This document shows, one piece after another, positions 8,709 to 17,793 of a DNA stretch of 41,103 bases. The position numbers and the translations under genes were made by a program. Source of the DNA: Chloroflexota bacterium (GTDB lineage: Bacteria; Chloroflexota; Anaerolineae; Anaerolineales; Anaerolineaceae); NCBI GenBank assembly GCA_016838895.1, contig JAEKNU010000038.1, positions 1 through 41,103 on the forward strand, written 5' to 3'. The notes beneath the pieces were generated by a model. The model was not told the origin of the DNA. It made no database searches and saw only the letters and a list, made by a program, of their open reading frames with translations. The first letter of the stretch is position 1. Each line of letters opens with the position of its first letter.

Positions 8709-10043
8709 TTATTGGGGAATCGTATAACCGTAAGAAAAGCAGATTTCCTGGCTTTCAGTTACGATGGGATGAATAATTTCATCATCGAAATATACTTCAT
8801 CTACTTCTTTAAGTACTTTCATGGCTTCTTCACAATGGCCATTTACATCGCGGTGCATCGCAGCCAAAACACTGCCGTAGGTATAGTAATAAACGGATGT
8901 GGTATCAGATAGGGCGACTCCGCTTACCGGTGCCATGACATCTGTTTCCGGATCACATTGGCGCACTTCACAGCTCTCTTCTGCAGTGCAACCATAAACA
9001 GCGCATTTCAGGGCCGGTATGGCGCCTTCGTAGTTGCGGTTTTTAAAGTAGGTGATCCCAACCGAGGCGAAAATATCCGGATTGGTTGGATCAAAATTCA
9101 AAGCTTTTTGCATATTCAACGAAGCAATGAAGAAATCACCTGTTTGTGAATAGGTTTTCCCGATGGCCAGGTAAGGAATCGGATCTTTGATTTCAAGATT
9201 TTCATTGATTTTGGCAGCCTTGGCAAAATATTCCAGCGCTGTGTCATATTCACGTAGTTGTCTGTAATTCACACCAATTTGAATATATAAAAAGGTCAGA
9301 CTGGGTGTAATTTCTACGGCACGTTCATAGGCATCAATGGCATCGCCATATAACCCTTGCGATTCCAGAATCAAAGCATGAATACGGTGAACATCCATGA
9401 TTCCCTGATCTTGCGCGAGTGCTTCTCTAATGGTTAATTCTGCCGCGTTTAGTTTTTGTTCATCCGCAAGAATTTCAGCGTAATAGGCTAACGCCAAGGT
9501 ATTGGTATTATCCAATTCTGTAGCAATTTGTGATTCTGTAAATGCCTCAGCCAGATATTCGGCACTTTCAACCCCAGATATTATAGGGTTTGAGTACCAA
9601 TCTAATACAAAAGCGCGCACGGCATGTGCCATGCTGCTGTTTTCATCCAATTCAACAGCTTTGTTGATGTTGTCCAAAGCCTCCTGCAGGCGTTCTCGCT
9701 TTTGAATATCCGTGGTTAGTAGATTTGAGGAGTATGTTTGAATACGAGCTAATTCAGCATATAATTGTGCGTTTTCAGGATCAATGGCGATGCCAGATTG
9801 ATATACTTTGATGGCTTTATTTATGGCACCGGAATAAAAATGAGTTTCAGCTTCCATGCGATAGGATTCAGAAGAGCGTGTCGGAATGGGTGTCGGTGCA
9901 AATGGAGAGACAATCCGCCCCTGATTTTGTGCCTGCAAGATAAATGCTACGGCGATTAATAATGCTAATAAAACCAGAACGCGATTCGGGTTGCTTTTGT
10001 TATTTTGATTGCGAAAGGAAATATTCTTTCCAGTAAGGTTCAT
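8709..10043 (-). CDS. TPR-repeat protein with N-terminal membrane anchor
   Basis: 444 residues: a basic N-terminus, one hydrophobic helix at about 22-40, a T/P-rich stretch (PFAPTPIPTRSS), then tandem tetratricopeptide repeats to about residue 330 with the typical W/Y-A-G-Y-A-P spacing. The C-terminal part carries four Cys (CAVYGCTAEESCEVRQC) that could form disulfides outside the membrane. TPR arrays hold partner proteins; the partner is unknown. It starts 2 bp after the stop of the paralogous gene at 10046 and is surely cotranscribed and translationally coupled. The two share anchor, linker and repeat layout, so they look like an old tandem duplication. Confidence 0.85.
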   Translation of the reverse strand: MNLTGKNISFRNQNNKSNPNRVLVLLALLIAVAFILQAQNQGRIVSPFAPTPIPTRSSESYRMEAETHFYSGAINKAIKVYQSGIAIDPENAQLYAELARIQTYSSNLLTTDIQKRERLQEALDNINKAVELDENSSMAHAVRAFVLDWYSNPIISGVESAEYLAEAFTESQIATELDNTNTLALAYYAEILADEQKLNAAELTIREALAQDQGIMDVHRIHALILESQGLYGDAIDAYERAVEITPSLTFLYIQIGVNYRQLREYDTALEYFAKAAKINENLEIKDPIPYLAIGKTYSQTGDFFIASLNMQKALNFDPTNPDIFASVGITYFKNRNYEGAIPALKCAVYGCTAEESCEVRQCDPETDVMAPVSGVALSDTTSVYYYTYGSVLAAMHRDVNGHCEEAMKVLKEVDEVYFDDEIIHPIVTESQEICFSYGYTIPQ

Positions 10044-10045
10044 AT

Positions 10046-11332
10046 TTACTGTTCCGTATCAGGAACGGGTGTTTCTTCGATTTGGCCTTCAAGCGTTGCC
10101 GTGGCTGTGGGGAAGGGTTTATTGGCTTCAATAAGACACATTTCATTCATGGCTTCGGCATTTGCCACGGCATATTCATCATCCGGGACAATTTGAACCA
10201 GCGCTTGTGCAATTTGTAACGCCTCGGCGCACTCGCCTTCACGGGCCAGTGAGAGACCATAAATGTAATAGTATTCGGAAATTGTGCCGTAATCCAGTGG
10301 CAATCCTTCAACGATTACACCATCATCCGTAACACCTCCCTGAATTGCCATGCGTAGTGCATCAATAGCACGATTGTATTGTTTATAACGATAATACAAG
10401 GTACCCAAATTACCGTATAAAACTGGATATTCAGGATAATCAGTAATTGCCTGTTCAGCGAATTGAATCGCTTTTACATAATCACCAATCGAAGCATAAG
10501 TCCGTGATATATAGTATTCTGGCAAAAAATCATTGGGGTTAAGGGAGTTGGCACGAACAAATTCGGTGACGGCATCATCATAACGTTCTAATACCCGATA
10601 ATTACGACCTAATGAAAGATGTAAATCGGCGATATCAGAATTTTGAGCGATGGCAGCTTCGAACTCGGTGGCGGCTTCTTCATAATTTGAGGTTAATTCA
10701 AGGATTAATCCTCTGGCTCTATGGGTTTCCATAGCAGTGGGATTCAATTCTTGTGCCGTACGTGAATACTCAATGGCTTCTTCCAATGTACCGATTTGTC
10801 CTTGCCCATCCAATTGTTGTAACGATAACACTTCGGAATAGTAGGCATAAGCAATACTATTATTTGGATCATAGGTAATTGCGTTTTTCAAAGATTCGGT
10901 AGCAGCCAAATAATCACCATCCAGGCCTTTTACCCAACCTCGTATGGCTAATGCCATAGAATTATTAGGATTTAATAACAGAGCGTTTTCTGCCTGGGTA
11001 GCAGATTCTTCGTAATTGCCAGTATAAGCGAGTAAACGAGCGACTTTAATATAATTACTGACATTTTTAGGATCCGCCAATATCGCATTTTGATAGGAAG
11101 CAATAGCTTGCGAGGTTTTACCTTCCAGTAGATAATTCTCCGCTTCATTAATAAATGAATCAGGTGATCGTGTTGCTGTAGGCGTGGGTATGAACCATGG
11201 TTCGGTTACTGGAACAACAAAAGCTTGTAAATAGACAAAAAAGCCTATTACTACCATTAATAAGATAATCCGCCATGGATTCGGATGGCGCTTCCTTTTA
11301 TTCATACTCCATTTACTGCCACTTAAATACAT
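10046..11332 (-). CDS. TPR-repeat protein with N-terminal membrane anchor (paralogue of next gene)
   Basis: 428 residues: a basic N-terminus, a transmembrane helix at about 22-40 (IILLMVVIGFFVYLQ), a T/P linker (PTPTATRSPDS), about eight TPR units, and a T/P-rich C-terminal tail. Presumably a membrane-tethered scaffold facing outward; no enzymatic motif is visible. Two starts are possible. The ATG at 11332 coincides with the expected transcription start of a good promoter (leaderless), while the ATG at 11305 has GGAG only one base away, which is too close. I keep 11332. First gene of a two-gene operon and divergent from trmD. Confidence 0.82.
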   Translation of the reverse strand: MYLSGSKWSMNKRKRHPNPWRIILLMVVIGFFVYLQAFVVPVTEPWFIPTPTATRSPDSFINEAENYLLEGKTSQAIASYQNAILADPKNVSNYIKVARLLAYTGNYEESATQAENALLLNPNNSMALAIRGWVKGLDGDYLAATESLKNAITYDPNNSIAYAYYSEVLSLQQLDGQGQIGTLEEAIEYSRTAQELNPTAMETHRARGLILELTSNYEEAATEFEAAIAQNSDIADLHLSLGRNYRVLERYDDAVTEFVRANSLNPNDFLPEYYISRTYASIGDYVKAIQFAEQAITDYPEYPVLYGNLGTLYYRYKQYNRAIDALRMAIQGGVTDDGVIVEGLPLDYGTISEYYYIYGLSLAREGECAEALQIAQALVQIVPDDEYAVANAEAMNEMCLIEANKPFPTATATLEGQIEETPVPDTEQ

Positions 11333-11338
11333 ATTGTC

Positions 11339-11368
11339 ATCTTACCATTCGCTTGGATTGCCCGTCAA
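11339..11368 (-). promoter_or_regulatory. Promoter of the TPR operon (leaderless transcript predicted)
   Basis: Minus strand TTGACG (11363-11368), 18-base spacer, TAAGAT (11339-11344). The seventh base after the -10 box is the A of the ATG at 11332, so the mRNA would begin at the start codon. Confidence 0.55.
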
Positions 11369-11422
11369 GAAGTTGAATGCTATACAAATAGGTTTCTAAC
11401 ATAGTGTTAACATGTGAATGTC

Positions 11423-11451
11423 TTGCCAGTGTATGTACCTGCCATTAGAAT
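11423..11451 (+). promoter_or_regulatory. trmD promoter (leaderless transcript predicted)
   Basis: TTGCCA (11423-11428), 17-base spacer, TAGAAT (11446-11451). The expected start point, seven bases on, is the A of the trmD ATG at 11458. No Shine-Dalgarno sequence stands before that ATG, which agrees with a leaderless mRNA. Confidence 0.65.
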
Positions 11452-11457
11452 ATAAGC

Positions 11458-12222
11458 ATGCAATTCGACATTTTTTCTTTATTTCCGGAAATTTTTGAAC
11501 CCTATATAAAAATTAGTATTTTGAACCGGGCAATTGAAAAAGGTCTGGTACAGGTAGCATTGCACAACATTCGAGATTGGACTACAGACAAACATCATGT
11601 TACCGATGATACGCCATATGGCGGTGGTGGGGGAATGGTAATGAAACCAGAGCCGATTTTTGCTGCGGTTGAAGATATCATGGGAAAAACATCTCAATAC
11701 CCAATTGTATTGTTAACACCCCAAGGCAGAGTATTTGATCAACGTATCGCACAGGAATTTGCCAGTTATGAGCGCATTGGGTTGATCTGTGGTCGTTATG
11801 AAGGTGTGGATGAACGAGTGCGTGAGCACCTGGTCACCGATGAAATATCCATTGGTGATTATGTGCTGACCGGGGGTGAGTTACCAACACTGATCATGAT
11901 GGATGCCATTTCTCGTATACTCCCTGGTGTTTTGGGCGATCCAACCGGAGCATCGGATGATTCGCATGCCAGTGGTTTACTAGAGTATCCACATTATACA
12001 CGCCCGGCTGAATTTCGTGATTGGGGTGTGCCGGAGGTATTGATTTCTGGCAATCATGCCCATATTAATTTGTGGCGCAGGCAACAATCCTTGTTGCGAA
12101 CATCAAAAAAAAGACCTGATTTATTGGAGAGCGCTTCATTAGATAAAGCAGATTTGAAATTCCTAGCTGCACTAGAGCAGGAAGACTCAATTCCAGAGCA
12201 GAATCATGAAACTGATCAATAA
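11458..12222 (+). CDS. trmD: tRNA (guanine-37-N1)-methyltransferase TrmD
   Basis: Makes m1G37 next to the anticodon of tRNAs reading CNN codons, with SAM as donor, and so prevents +1 frameshifting. 254 residues. The SPOUT trefoil-knot signature is clear: [13 protein letters not shown], then [15 protein letters not shown], with the catalytic Asp in [14 protein letters not shown]. The N-terminal [14 protein letters not shown] is typical. The usual neighbours rimM, rpsP and rplS are absent; here it is first in an operon with an MFS transporter 12 bp downstream. The C-terminal acidic tail (about 15 residues) is an extra. Confidence 0.97.
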   Translation: MQFDIFSLFPEIFEPYIKISILNRAIEKGLVQVALHNIRDWTTDKHHVTDDTPYGGGGGMVMKPEPIFAAVEDIMGKTSQYPIVLLTPQGRVFDQRIAQEFASYERIGLICGRYEGVDERVREHLVTDEISIGDYVLTGGELPTLIMMDAISRILPGVLGDPTGASDDSHASGLLEYPHYTRPAEFRDWGVPEVLISGNHAHINLWRRQQSLLRTSKKRPDLLESASLDKADLKFLAALEQEDSIPEQNHETDQ

Positions 12223-12234
12223 GGAAATTATATA

Positions 12235-13491
12235 ATGCAGAAAAAATTTAGCTATTCAAAAATATTCTTGCTTGGTTTTGGCTTTTTTGGCGTTAGTATT
12301 ATTTGGTCAACTTACAATGCATTTGTACCCATTTTTCTCAATCAAAAGTTTGGGTTAAGCGCAGGATGGGTTGGTTTCTTCATGGTGCTGGATAACATTG
12401 CTGGATTGCTCATTCAACCTCCAGTGGGTGCGTTCTCTGATCGCTTGCGCACTAAAATTGGCAGGCGTTTGCCATTCATTGCAATCGGGGCACCAATCAG
12501 CGCTGTAGCATTTGGATTCATTCCGATTGCCCATATATTGCCACTATTTGTTGCGTCAACAATGAGCCTCTTGTTATCTATGGCATTTTGGCGTACACCT
12601 GTTGTAGCTTTAATGCCGGATATTACACCATCCAAATATCGATCACAAGCAAATGGTATTATCAATTTCATGGGAGGAGTTGGGGCAGTTGTTTCTTATT
12701 TCATCGGCTCAAAACTGTTTGCGATGAATGAAGCCTTTCCTTTTTGGTTAGGCTCTGTTTTGGTGGTGATTTCATCTCTATTAGTCCTTGTTTTGATTAA
12801 AGAACCACGTGACTATGAAATTGCTGCAAAAGAGGATACACCAGGGCTGATCAAGAGTATTAAACTCCTGTTTAAAGAAGAAGACAAAAGTGCATTGTAC
12901 ATGCTCAGTGCCATTTTTTTGTGGTTTGTGAGCTACAATGCCATTGAAGCATTTTTCACCTTGTACGGGGTTAATCACCTGGGATTATCCGGATCGGAAA
13001 GTGCATTTCAGTTAACTTTTATTTCCCTGCTATTTCTGATTTTTGCTTTACCTTCAGGATTTATCGGGGCAAAATTTGGCCGAAAACGGACTATTTCAGT
13101 GGGATTGGTTTTGCTTGCTTTATCTGTATTTTCCATGTATATCTTGAAAGCTGATACACTGCTCACCCTAGTGGCAACCATCCCGGTGGTTGGCAAATTA
13201 AGAGTCGTGGGTTTAGTGCTCATGGTTGCTGGCATTGGTTGGGCATTTATTAATATTAATTCCCTGCCGATGATTGTGGATATGACAGAAGATGCACGCA
13301 TTGGTACATATACCGGTTTATATTATTTTGCATCCACTCTGGCAGCCATTACAGGACCAATTGTATTTGGTCAGTTAATTCAGCATACAGGTAATAATTA
13401 CAACTTGATGATGTTAATTAGTCCGATTTTTATATTTTTAGCAATATTTTTGATGAGTTTATTGAAAAAAGGCGAAGCAAAAGCGGATTAA
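12235..13491 (+). CDS. MFS transporter, GPH/SLC45-like (sugar-cation symporter type)
   Basis: 418 residues with twelve predicted transmembrane helices. The MFS loop motif appears as DRLRTKIGRRLPFI between helices 2 and 3, and again as AKFGRKRTIS between helices 8 and 9. The N-terminal STYNAFVPIFLNQKFG and the MADI-type loop (LMPDITPSKYRSQANG) resemble the SLC45 sucrose/maltose and GPH symporter branches, so a sugar-proton symporter is likely. The substrate cannot be told. AAGGA stands eight bases before the ATG. It is expressed with trmD, and the pairing looks incidental. Confidence 0.8.
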   Translation: MQKKFSYSKIFLLGFGFFGVSIIWSTYNAFVPIFLNQKFGLSAGWVGFFMVLDNIAGLLIQPPVGAFSDRLRTKIGRRLPFIAIGAPISAVAFGFIPIAHILPLFVASTMSLLLSMAFWRTPVVALMPDITPSKYRSQANGIINFMGGVGAVVSYFIGSKLFAMNEAFPFWLGSVLVVISSLLVLVLIKEPRDYEIAAKEDTPGLIKSIKLLFKEEDKSALYMLSAIFLWFVSYNAIEAFFTLYGVNHLGLSGSESAFQLTFISLLFLIFALPSGFIGAKFGRKRTISVGLVLLALSVFSMYILKADTLLTLVATIPVVGKLRVVGLVLMVAGIGWAFININSLPMIVDMTEDARIGTYTGLYYFASTLAAITGPIVFGQLIQHTGNNYNLMMLISPIFIFLAIFLMSLLKKGEAKAD

Positions 13492-13545
13492 ATGATGGAA
13501 AAGGACATTGTTCATATCAAATGTCTGACAAACTCCCTGATTTAA

Positions 13546-13574
13546 TTGCAAGTGGTTTATAATTACTGTATACT
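13546..13574 (+). promoter_or_regulatory. Promoter of the BMP/nucleoside importer operon
   Basis: TTGCAA (13546-13551), 17-base spacer, TATACT (13569-13574). This leaves a leader of about 64 nt before the ATG at 13645. No purine-riboswitch fold was seen in that leader. Confidence 0.6.
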
Positions 13575-13644
13575 TTTTAACACGTTACAGCGTTTTTAAA
13601 AAGCATAGAATGTTTCAGAGATTTCAAAAAATGAGGAGAAAGAA

Positions 13645-14760
13645 ATGTTGAAAAAATTCTATCCAATTTTTAGTGTGTTAATCGTGCTTGCCATGTTATT
13701 GTCAGCATGCCAGAACACCACAGCCCCGGCTGAAGCTCCTGCTGCAGAAGAACCTGCCGCTGAAGCTCCTGCAGCAGAAGAACCTGCTGCTGAAGAGCCT
13801 GCCGCTATGATGTATAAGGTTTGCGAAGTAACCGATGCAGGCGGTATTGACGACAAATCCTTTAATGCAACTGCATATAAAGGAATCGAGAATGCCATGG
13901 CCGAACTGGGTGTTGAAGGTAAATACCTGGAAAGCCAGCAGCAAACCGATTATGAGAAGAACATCAATGCTTTCATTGAAGAAGGTTGTGATCTGATCGT
14001 AACCGTTGGTTTCTTGTTGGGTGATGCCACTGCAGCAGCCGCCGAAGCCAATCCTGATCAGAGCTTTGCCATTATTGACTATGGCTATGATCCCGTAATC
14101 CCCAATGTTTTGGGCCTGGTATATGCAACTGACGAAGCTGCTTTCCTGGCAGGTTACCTGGCAGCAGGTATGACCGAGACTGGTAAAGTTGGTACCTTTG
14201 GTGGTATCCAGATTCCTACCGTAACTGCTATCATGGATGGCTTTGCCATGGGTGTGAAGTATTACAATGCAGAGAAAGGAACCGATGTAGCAGTATTAGG
14301 TTGGGACGAAGAAGCCCAGACTGGTTTGTTCGCTGGTAACTTCGAAAGCACCGACGATGGCCGCAACCTGGCCGAGAGCCTGATGGACGAAGGCGCCGAC
14401 ATCATCATGCCGGTAGCTGGTCCTGTTGGTTTGGGTGCCGCAGCCGCCGTACAACAACGCGGAAATGCCTACATCATTGGTGTAGACTCTGACTGGTACG
14501 AGAGTGCTTCCAATTATGCTGATGTAACCCTGACTTCAGTATTGAAGAAAATGGATCTATCTGTATTTGATGTGACAAAACAAGTTGTTGATGGTGAATT
14601 CGCTGGCGGTTTCTTCAGTGGTACCCTCGAAAACGGTGGCGTTGGCATTGCTGACTTCCACGATGTAGATGGCATGGTATCCGATGAAATGAAAGCCGAA
14701 TTAGATGCTTTGAAAGCCGCAATCATTGCTGGTGACATTCAAACTAGTCCTGCTCAATAA
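13645..14760 (+). CDS. BMP family substrate-binding lipoprotein
   Basis: Extracytoplasmic solute receptor of a BMP-type ABC importer, a group that binds nucleosides (PnrA, BmpA, NupN). 371 residues. The lipoprotein signal ends in lipobox LLSAC with Cys22. A spacer of repeated APAAEEP units (about residues 28-53) follows, built from near-identical 24-27 bp DNA repeats. The periplasmic-binding fold then opens with VTDAGGIDDKSFN, the family signature, and holds Asp-rich ligand residues. GGAG stands before the ATG. It heads the operon with the ATPase and two permeases downstream and has its own promoter. Confidence 0.93.
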   Translation: MLKKFYPIFSVLIVLAMLLSACQNTTAPAEAPAAEEPAAEAPAAEEPAAEEPAAMMYKVCEVTDAGGIDDKSFNATAYKGIENAMAELGVEGKYLESQQQTDYEKNINAFIEEGCDLIVTVGFLLGDATAAAAEANPDQSFAIIDYGYDPVIPNVLGLVYATDEAAFLAGYLAAGMTETGKVGTFGGIQIPTVTAIMDGFAMGVKYYNAEKGTDVAVLGWDEEAQTGLFAGNFESTDDGRNLAESLMDEGADIIMPVAGPVGLGAAAAVQQRGNAYIIGVDSDWYESASNYADVTLTSVLKKMDLSVFDVTKQVVDGEFAGGFFSGTLENGGVGIADFHDVDGMVSDEMKAELDALKAAIIAGDIQTSPAQ

Positions 14761-14830
14761 ATCGTTACTTAGCTCTGTGAAAACAGATAATATATCAATG
14801 GCATGTTGTAGTTTGCAACACGCCTGCATA

Positions 14831-14888
14831 GCAAAATGAATCGCAATGCTGGGCTGGCCTCATTATTTTGGGTGCCAGCCCATTTTGC
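14831..14888 (+). terminator. Intercistronic hairpin between binding protein and ATPase genes
   Basis: Arms TGGGCTGGC (14850-14858) and GCCAGCCCA (14874-14882) pair perfectly, and outer arms GCAAAATG (14831-14838) and CATTTTGC (14881-14888) can pair too. Only a weak T-run follows. This fits a leaky terminator or mRNA stabiliser that gives more binding protein than ATPase. Confidence 0.6.
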
Positions 14889-14924
14889 AAGAAGCAATGT
14901 TGAAAACCCTTTTGGGAGAAAAGT

Positions 14925-16484
14925 ATGACGCCAATTCTTGAATTGAATGGAATTACCAAGCGTTTCCCAGGTGTATTGGCTAATGATCACATTGATTTGA
15001 CCCTGAACGAGGGTGAGATTCATGCATTATTGGGGGAAAATGGTGCAGGGAAATCCACCTTAATGAATATTTTGTATGGGTTATATCAGCCCACTGAAGG
15101 GAATATCCATGTGCGTGGGAAAGAGATTGCCGTTCATTCCCCAAGTGATGCTATTGATGCCGGAATTGGCATGGTGCATCAGCATTTTATGTTAATTCCA
15201 GTATTTACCGTAACTGAAAATGTAATGCTTGGTGAGGAAGAAAGTAAATTTGGTTTTCTGGACCGTGTATCTGCCGCTGAAAAGATTCGCGAAATTTCTG
15301 AAAAATATGGTTTGCAAGTTGATCCGGAGTCCTATGTCAGAGACTTGCCAGTTGGTGTACAGCAGCGTGTTGAAATTATTAAATTACTATATCGTCAGGC
15401 TGATATCCTTATTTTTGATGAGCCGACTGCTGTTTTAACGCCACAAGAAGCTGATGAACTCTTTAAAATCATGCGCTCCCTGGCCGAACAAGGAAAATCG
15501 ATCATCTTTATCACCCATAAATTGCGCGAGGTTCTGGATATTTCTGATCGAATCACTGTGATTCGCCGCGGAAAAGTTGTTGGCTCAACCAAACCTCAGG
15601 AAGCAGATCAAAGTAAATTAGCTGAAATGATGGTTGGGCGGCCAGTTGATTTGGTTTTGCATAAAGCAGCCAGTACGCCGACTGATTTGGTGCTGGATGT
15701 CAAAGATCTGGTTGTTACCAATCAATTAAATCAGATTGCTGTAGAAGGTCTTAATTTTGAAGTTTTTCGAGGTGAGATTCTTGGTGTTGCAGGCGTTCAG
15801 GGGAATGGCCAAACCGAATTGGTTGAGGTTATAACAGGTTTGTGCGGTGCACAATCGGGAAGTATAAAGTTGATGGAAACGGAGATTGCCAATGCTTCTC
15901 CACGCAGGATTACTGAGCTGGGCTCGGGACATATCCCTGAAGATCGTCAACGAGATGGTTTGGTTTTAGGTTTTCCGGTCAAAGATAATTTGATTCTCAA
16001 TATGTATTACAAGGATCCATATGCAAAAGGGATTCAAATGAATTGGGATCAGGCCTTAGAAAACGCTGATGGTTTAATTTCAGATTTTGATATTAGGACA
16101 CCCAGCGCTGAAACCAATGCAGGTTCTCTTTCAGGTGGGAATCAACAAAAAGTGATTGTTGCACGGGAGTTATCCCGTCCACTGAATTTTTTGGTAGCAA
16201 GTCAACCAACCCGCGGTCTGGATGTTGGTTCCATTGAATATATCCATACACAAATCCTTAAACGCCGTGATGACGGTGTTGCAGTTCTTTTGGTTTCAAC
16301 CGAATTGGATGAAATTCTTCAGTTATCAGATCGAATTGCAGTAATGTATCGCGGCAAAATTGTTGCGGTCGTCCCTGCAAAAGAAGCCAATAAAAATTAT
16401 ATTGGTTTGTTGATGGCTGGCGTATCCGTTGAACAGGCAAAAGCCCAGGTGGATGAAAACCAAAAAATGGAAGTTCATCAATAA
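14925..16484 (+). CDS. ABC importer ATPase with two nucleotide-binding domains (nucleoside type)
   Basis: 519 residues holding two tandem ATPase domains, as in NupO/YufO and sugar importers. Domain 1: Walker A GENGAGKST at 37-45, a signature region with GVQQRVEIIK, and Walker B LIFDEPTAVLTP. Domain 2: Walker A-like GVQGNGQTE near residue 290, signature LSGGNQQKVIVAREL, and a degenerate Walker B (VASQPTRGLDVG), in which Ser-Gln replaces Asp-Glu. This is normal for the second domain in this family. It energises the two permeases that follow 13 and about 1300 bp later. GGGAG stands before the ATG. Confidence 0.93.
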   Translation: MTPILELNGITKRFPGVLANDHIDLTLNEGEIHALLGENGAGKSTLMNILYGLYQPTEGNIHVRGKEIAVHSPSDAIDAGIGMVHQHFMLIPVFTVTENVMLGEEESKFGFLDRVSAAEKIREISEKYGLQVDPESYVRDLPVGVQQRVEIIKLLYRQADILIFDEPTAVLTPQEADELFKIMRSLAEQGKSIIFITHKLREVLDISDRITVIRRGKVVGSTKPQEADQSKLAEMMVGRPVDLVLHKAASTPTDLVLDVKDLVVTNQLNQIAVEGLNFEVFRGEILGVAGVQGNGQTELVEVITGLCGAQSGSIKLMETEIANASPRRITELGSGHIPEDRQRDGLVLGFPVKDNLILNMYYKDPYAKGIQMNWDQALENADGLISDFDIRTPSAETNAGSLSGGNQQKVIVARELSRPLNFLVASQPTRGLDVGSIEYIHTQILKRRDDGVAVLLVSTELDEILQLSDRIAVMYRGKIVAVVPAKEANKNYIGLLMAGVSVEQAKAQVDENQKMEVHQ

Positions 16485-16497
16485 AAAGGCAAACAAA

Positions 16498-17790
16498 ATG
16501 ACGGATCAAAAAAATAAAAACGAAGCGCCTCGACCTGATGCCGGAAAAATTCTCTTGGAAGAGCTCCAGGAAAATACTCCGCTAAACGGGAAATCAGGCA
16601 AGCGCAGCCTGGGACAGATCATTTTGATTCCGATCCTGGCTGTTGTAACTGGTTTACTACTCGGTGGATTGTTTATCATTTTTACTACTGAGCAAGTATA
16701 TGTTGCTTTCGGACAGTCTTTTGGAGCCGGATTAAAAACCGCATGGGAAACGGTAAGCATCGCCTATCAGGCTTTGTTTAATGGTTCCATCGGTGATCCT
16801 GCAGCCATCGTACGTGCACTGGGTTCAGGCGACAACCTGGAAATCCGCAAAGCGTTTAATCCTTTTCTGGAAAGTATGGTTGCTTCAACGCCATATATCT
16901 TTGCAGGATTGGCTGTTGCACTCGGTTTCCGCGCTGGTGTTTTCAACATTGGCGTTGAGGGTCAGATTTTTATAGGTGCCATTACCGGTACATTCATTGG
17001 ATATTCGATCACTGGTTTACCAGCGATTATTCATATACCGTTGACCCTATTGGCTGGTGCAGCAGGTGGTGCGATTTGGGGGTTTATCCCTGGATGGTTG
17101 AAAGCAAAAACAGGAGGACATGAAGTCATCAATACGATCATGATGAACTACATTGCCTTCCGCTTAAGTGATTGGCTGCTCAACGGGCCAATGATGCGGC
17201 CAGACTCCTTTAACCCGATTAGCCCAAGTATTGCCGATTCTGCAAAATTCCCGGTATTTTTTGGTGAGCCAACCCGTTTCCATATGGGATTCTTTGTGGC
17301 TTTGCTAGTAGCCTGGTTGGTATATTGGTTCCTGTTTAAAACAACCTGGGGTTTTGATCTCCGTACTGTTGGTGCGAACCCGAATGCAGCTAAATACGCA
17401 GGGATGAATGTAACCAAGAATACGATTCTGGCAATGGTACTTTCTGGTTCGTTAGCTGGTATGGCAGGTATCAATGAGGTTATGGGTGTCAATCACAATT
17501 TGGCCATGGCTTTCTCATCCGGGTATGGTTTCGATAGTATTGCATTGGCCTTATTGGGGAATAATCATCCAGTTGGGGTTGTTCTTTCCGCTATTCTATT
17601 TGGTACATTGCGAAATGGAGCAACGCGAATGCAGGTGGTTGCCAATATCCCGGTAGATATTATTTCTATTTTGCAGGCAGTTATTTTGATGTTTATCGCC
17701 GCACCTGCAATTATCCGCACTATTTATCGACTGCGAAAACCCGCTGATGGTGAAGGTGAAATTACAGTGCGCAGTTGGGGAGGGAATTAA
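16498..17790 (+). CDS. ABC importer permease 1 (BMP/nucleoside type)
   Basis: 430 residues; integral membrane subunit of the BPD_transp_2 family (LivHM/RbsC-like, as in NupP/YufP). There is a cytoplasmic N-terminus of about 45 residues, then about nine hydrophobic helices. The conserved EVINTIMMNYIAF and GFDLRTVGANPNAAKYAGM (ATPase coupling loop) are clear. The frame is open back to 16429 within the ATPase gene. I start at ATG 16498, which keeps a 13-bp gap, though only a weak AAGG stands before it. Works as a heterodimer with the next gene product. Confidence 0.92.
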   Translation: MTDQKNKNEAPRPDAGKILLEELQENTPLNGKSGKRSLGQIILIPILAVVTGLLLGGLFIIFTTEQVYVAFGQSFGAGLKTAWETVSIAYQALFNGSIGDPAAIVRALGSGDNLEIRKAFNPFLESMVASTPYIFAGLAVALGFRAGVFNIGVEGQIFIGAITGTFIGYSITGLPAIIHIPLTLLAGAAGGAIWGFIPGWLKAKTGGHEVINTIMMNYIAFRLSDWLLNGPMMRPDSFNPISPSIADSAKFPVFFGEPTRFHMGFFVALLVAWLVYWFLFKTTWGFDLRTVGANPNAAKYAGMNVTKNTILAMVLSGSLAGMAGINEVMGVNHNLAMAFSSGYGFDSIALALLGNNHPVGVVLSAILFGTLRNGATRMQVVANIPVDIISILQAVILMFIAAPAIIRTIYRLRKPADGEGEITVRSWGGN

Positions 17791-17793
17791 GCC

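Noticed and set aside
13575..13644. Purine riboswitch in the leader of the nucleoside importer
   Set aside because: The leader is too short and shows no three-way junction or conserved loop sequences.
16170..16230. Inactivated Walker B in the second ATPase domain of the importer
   Set aside because: Ser-Gln in place of Asp-Glu is usual for the second domain of this ATPase family and is not a defect.
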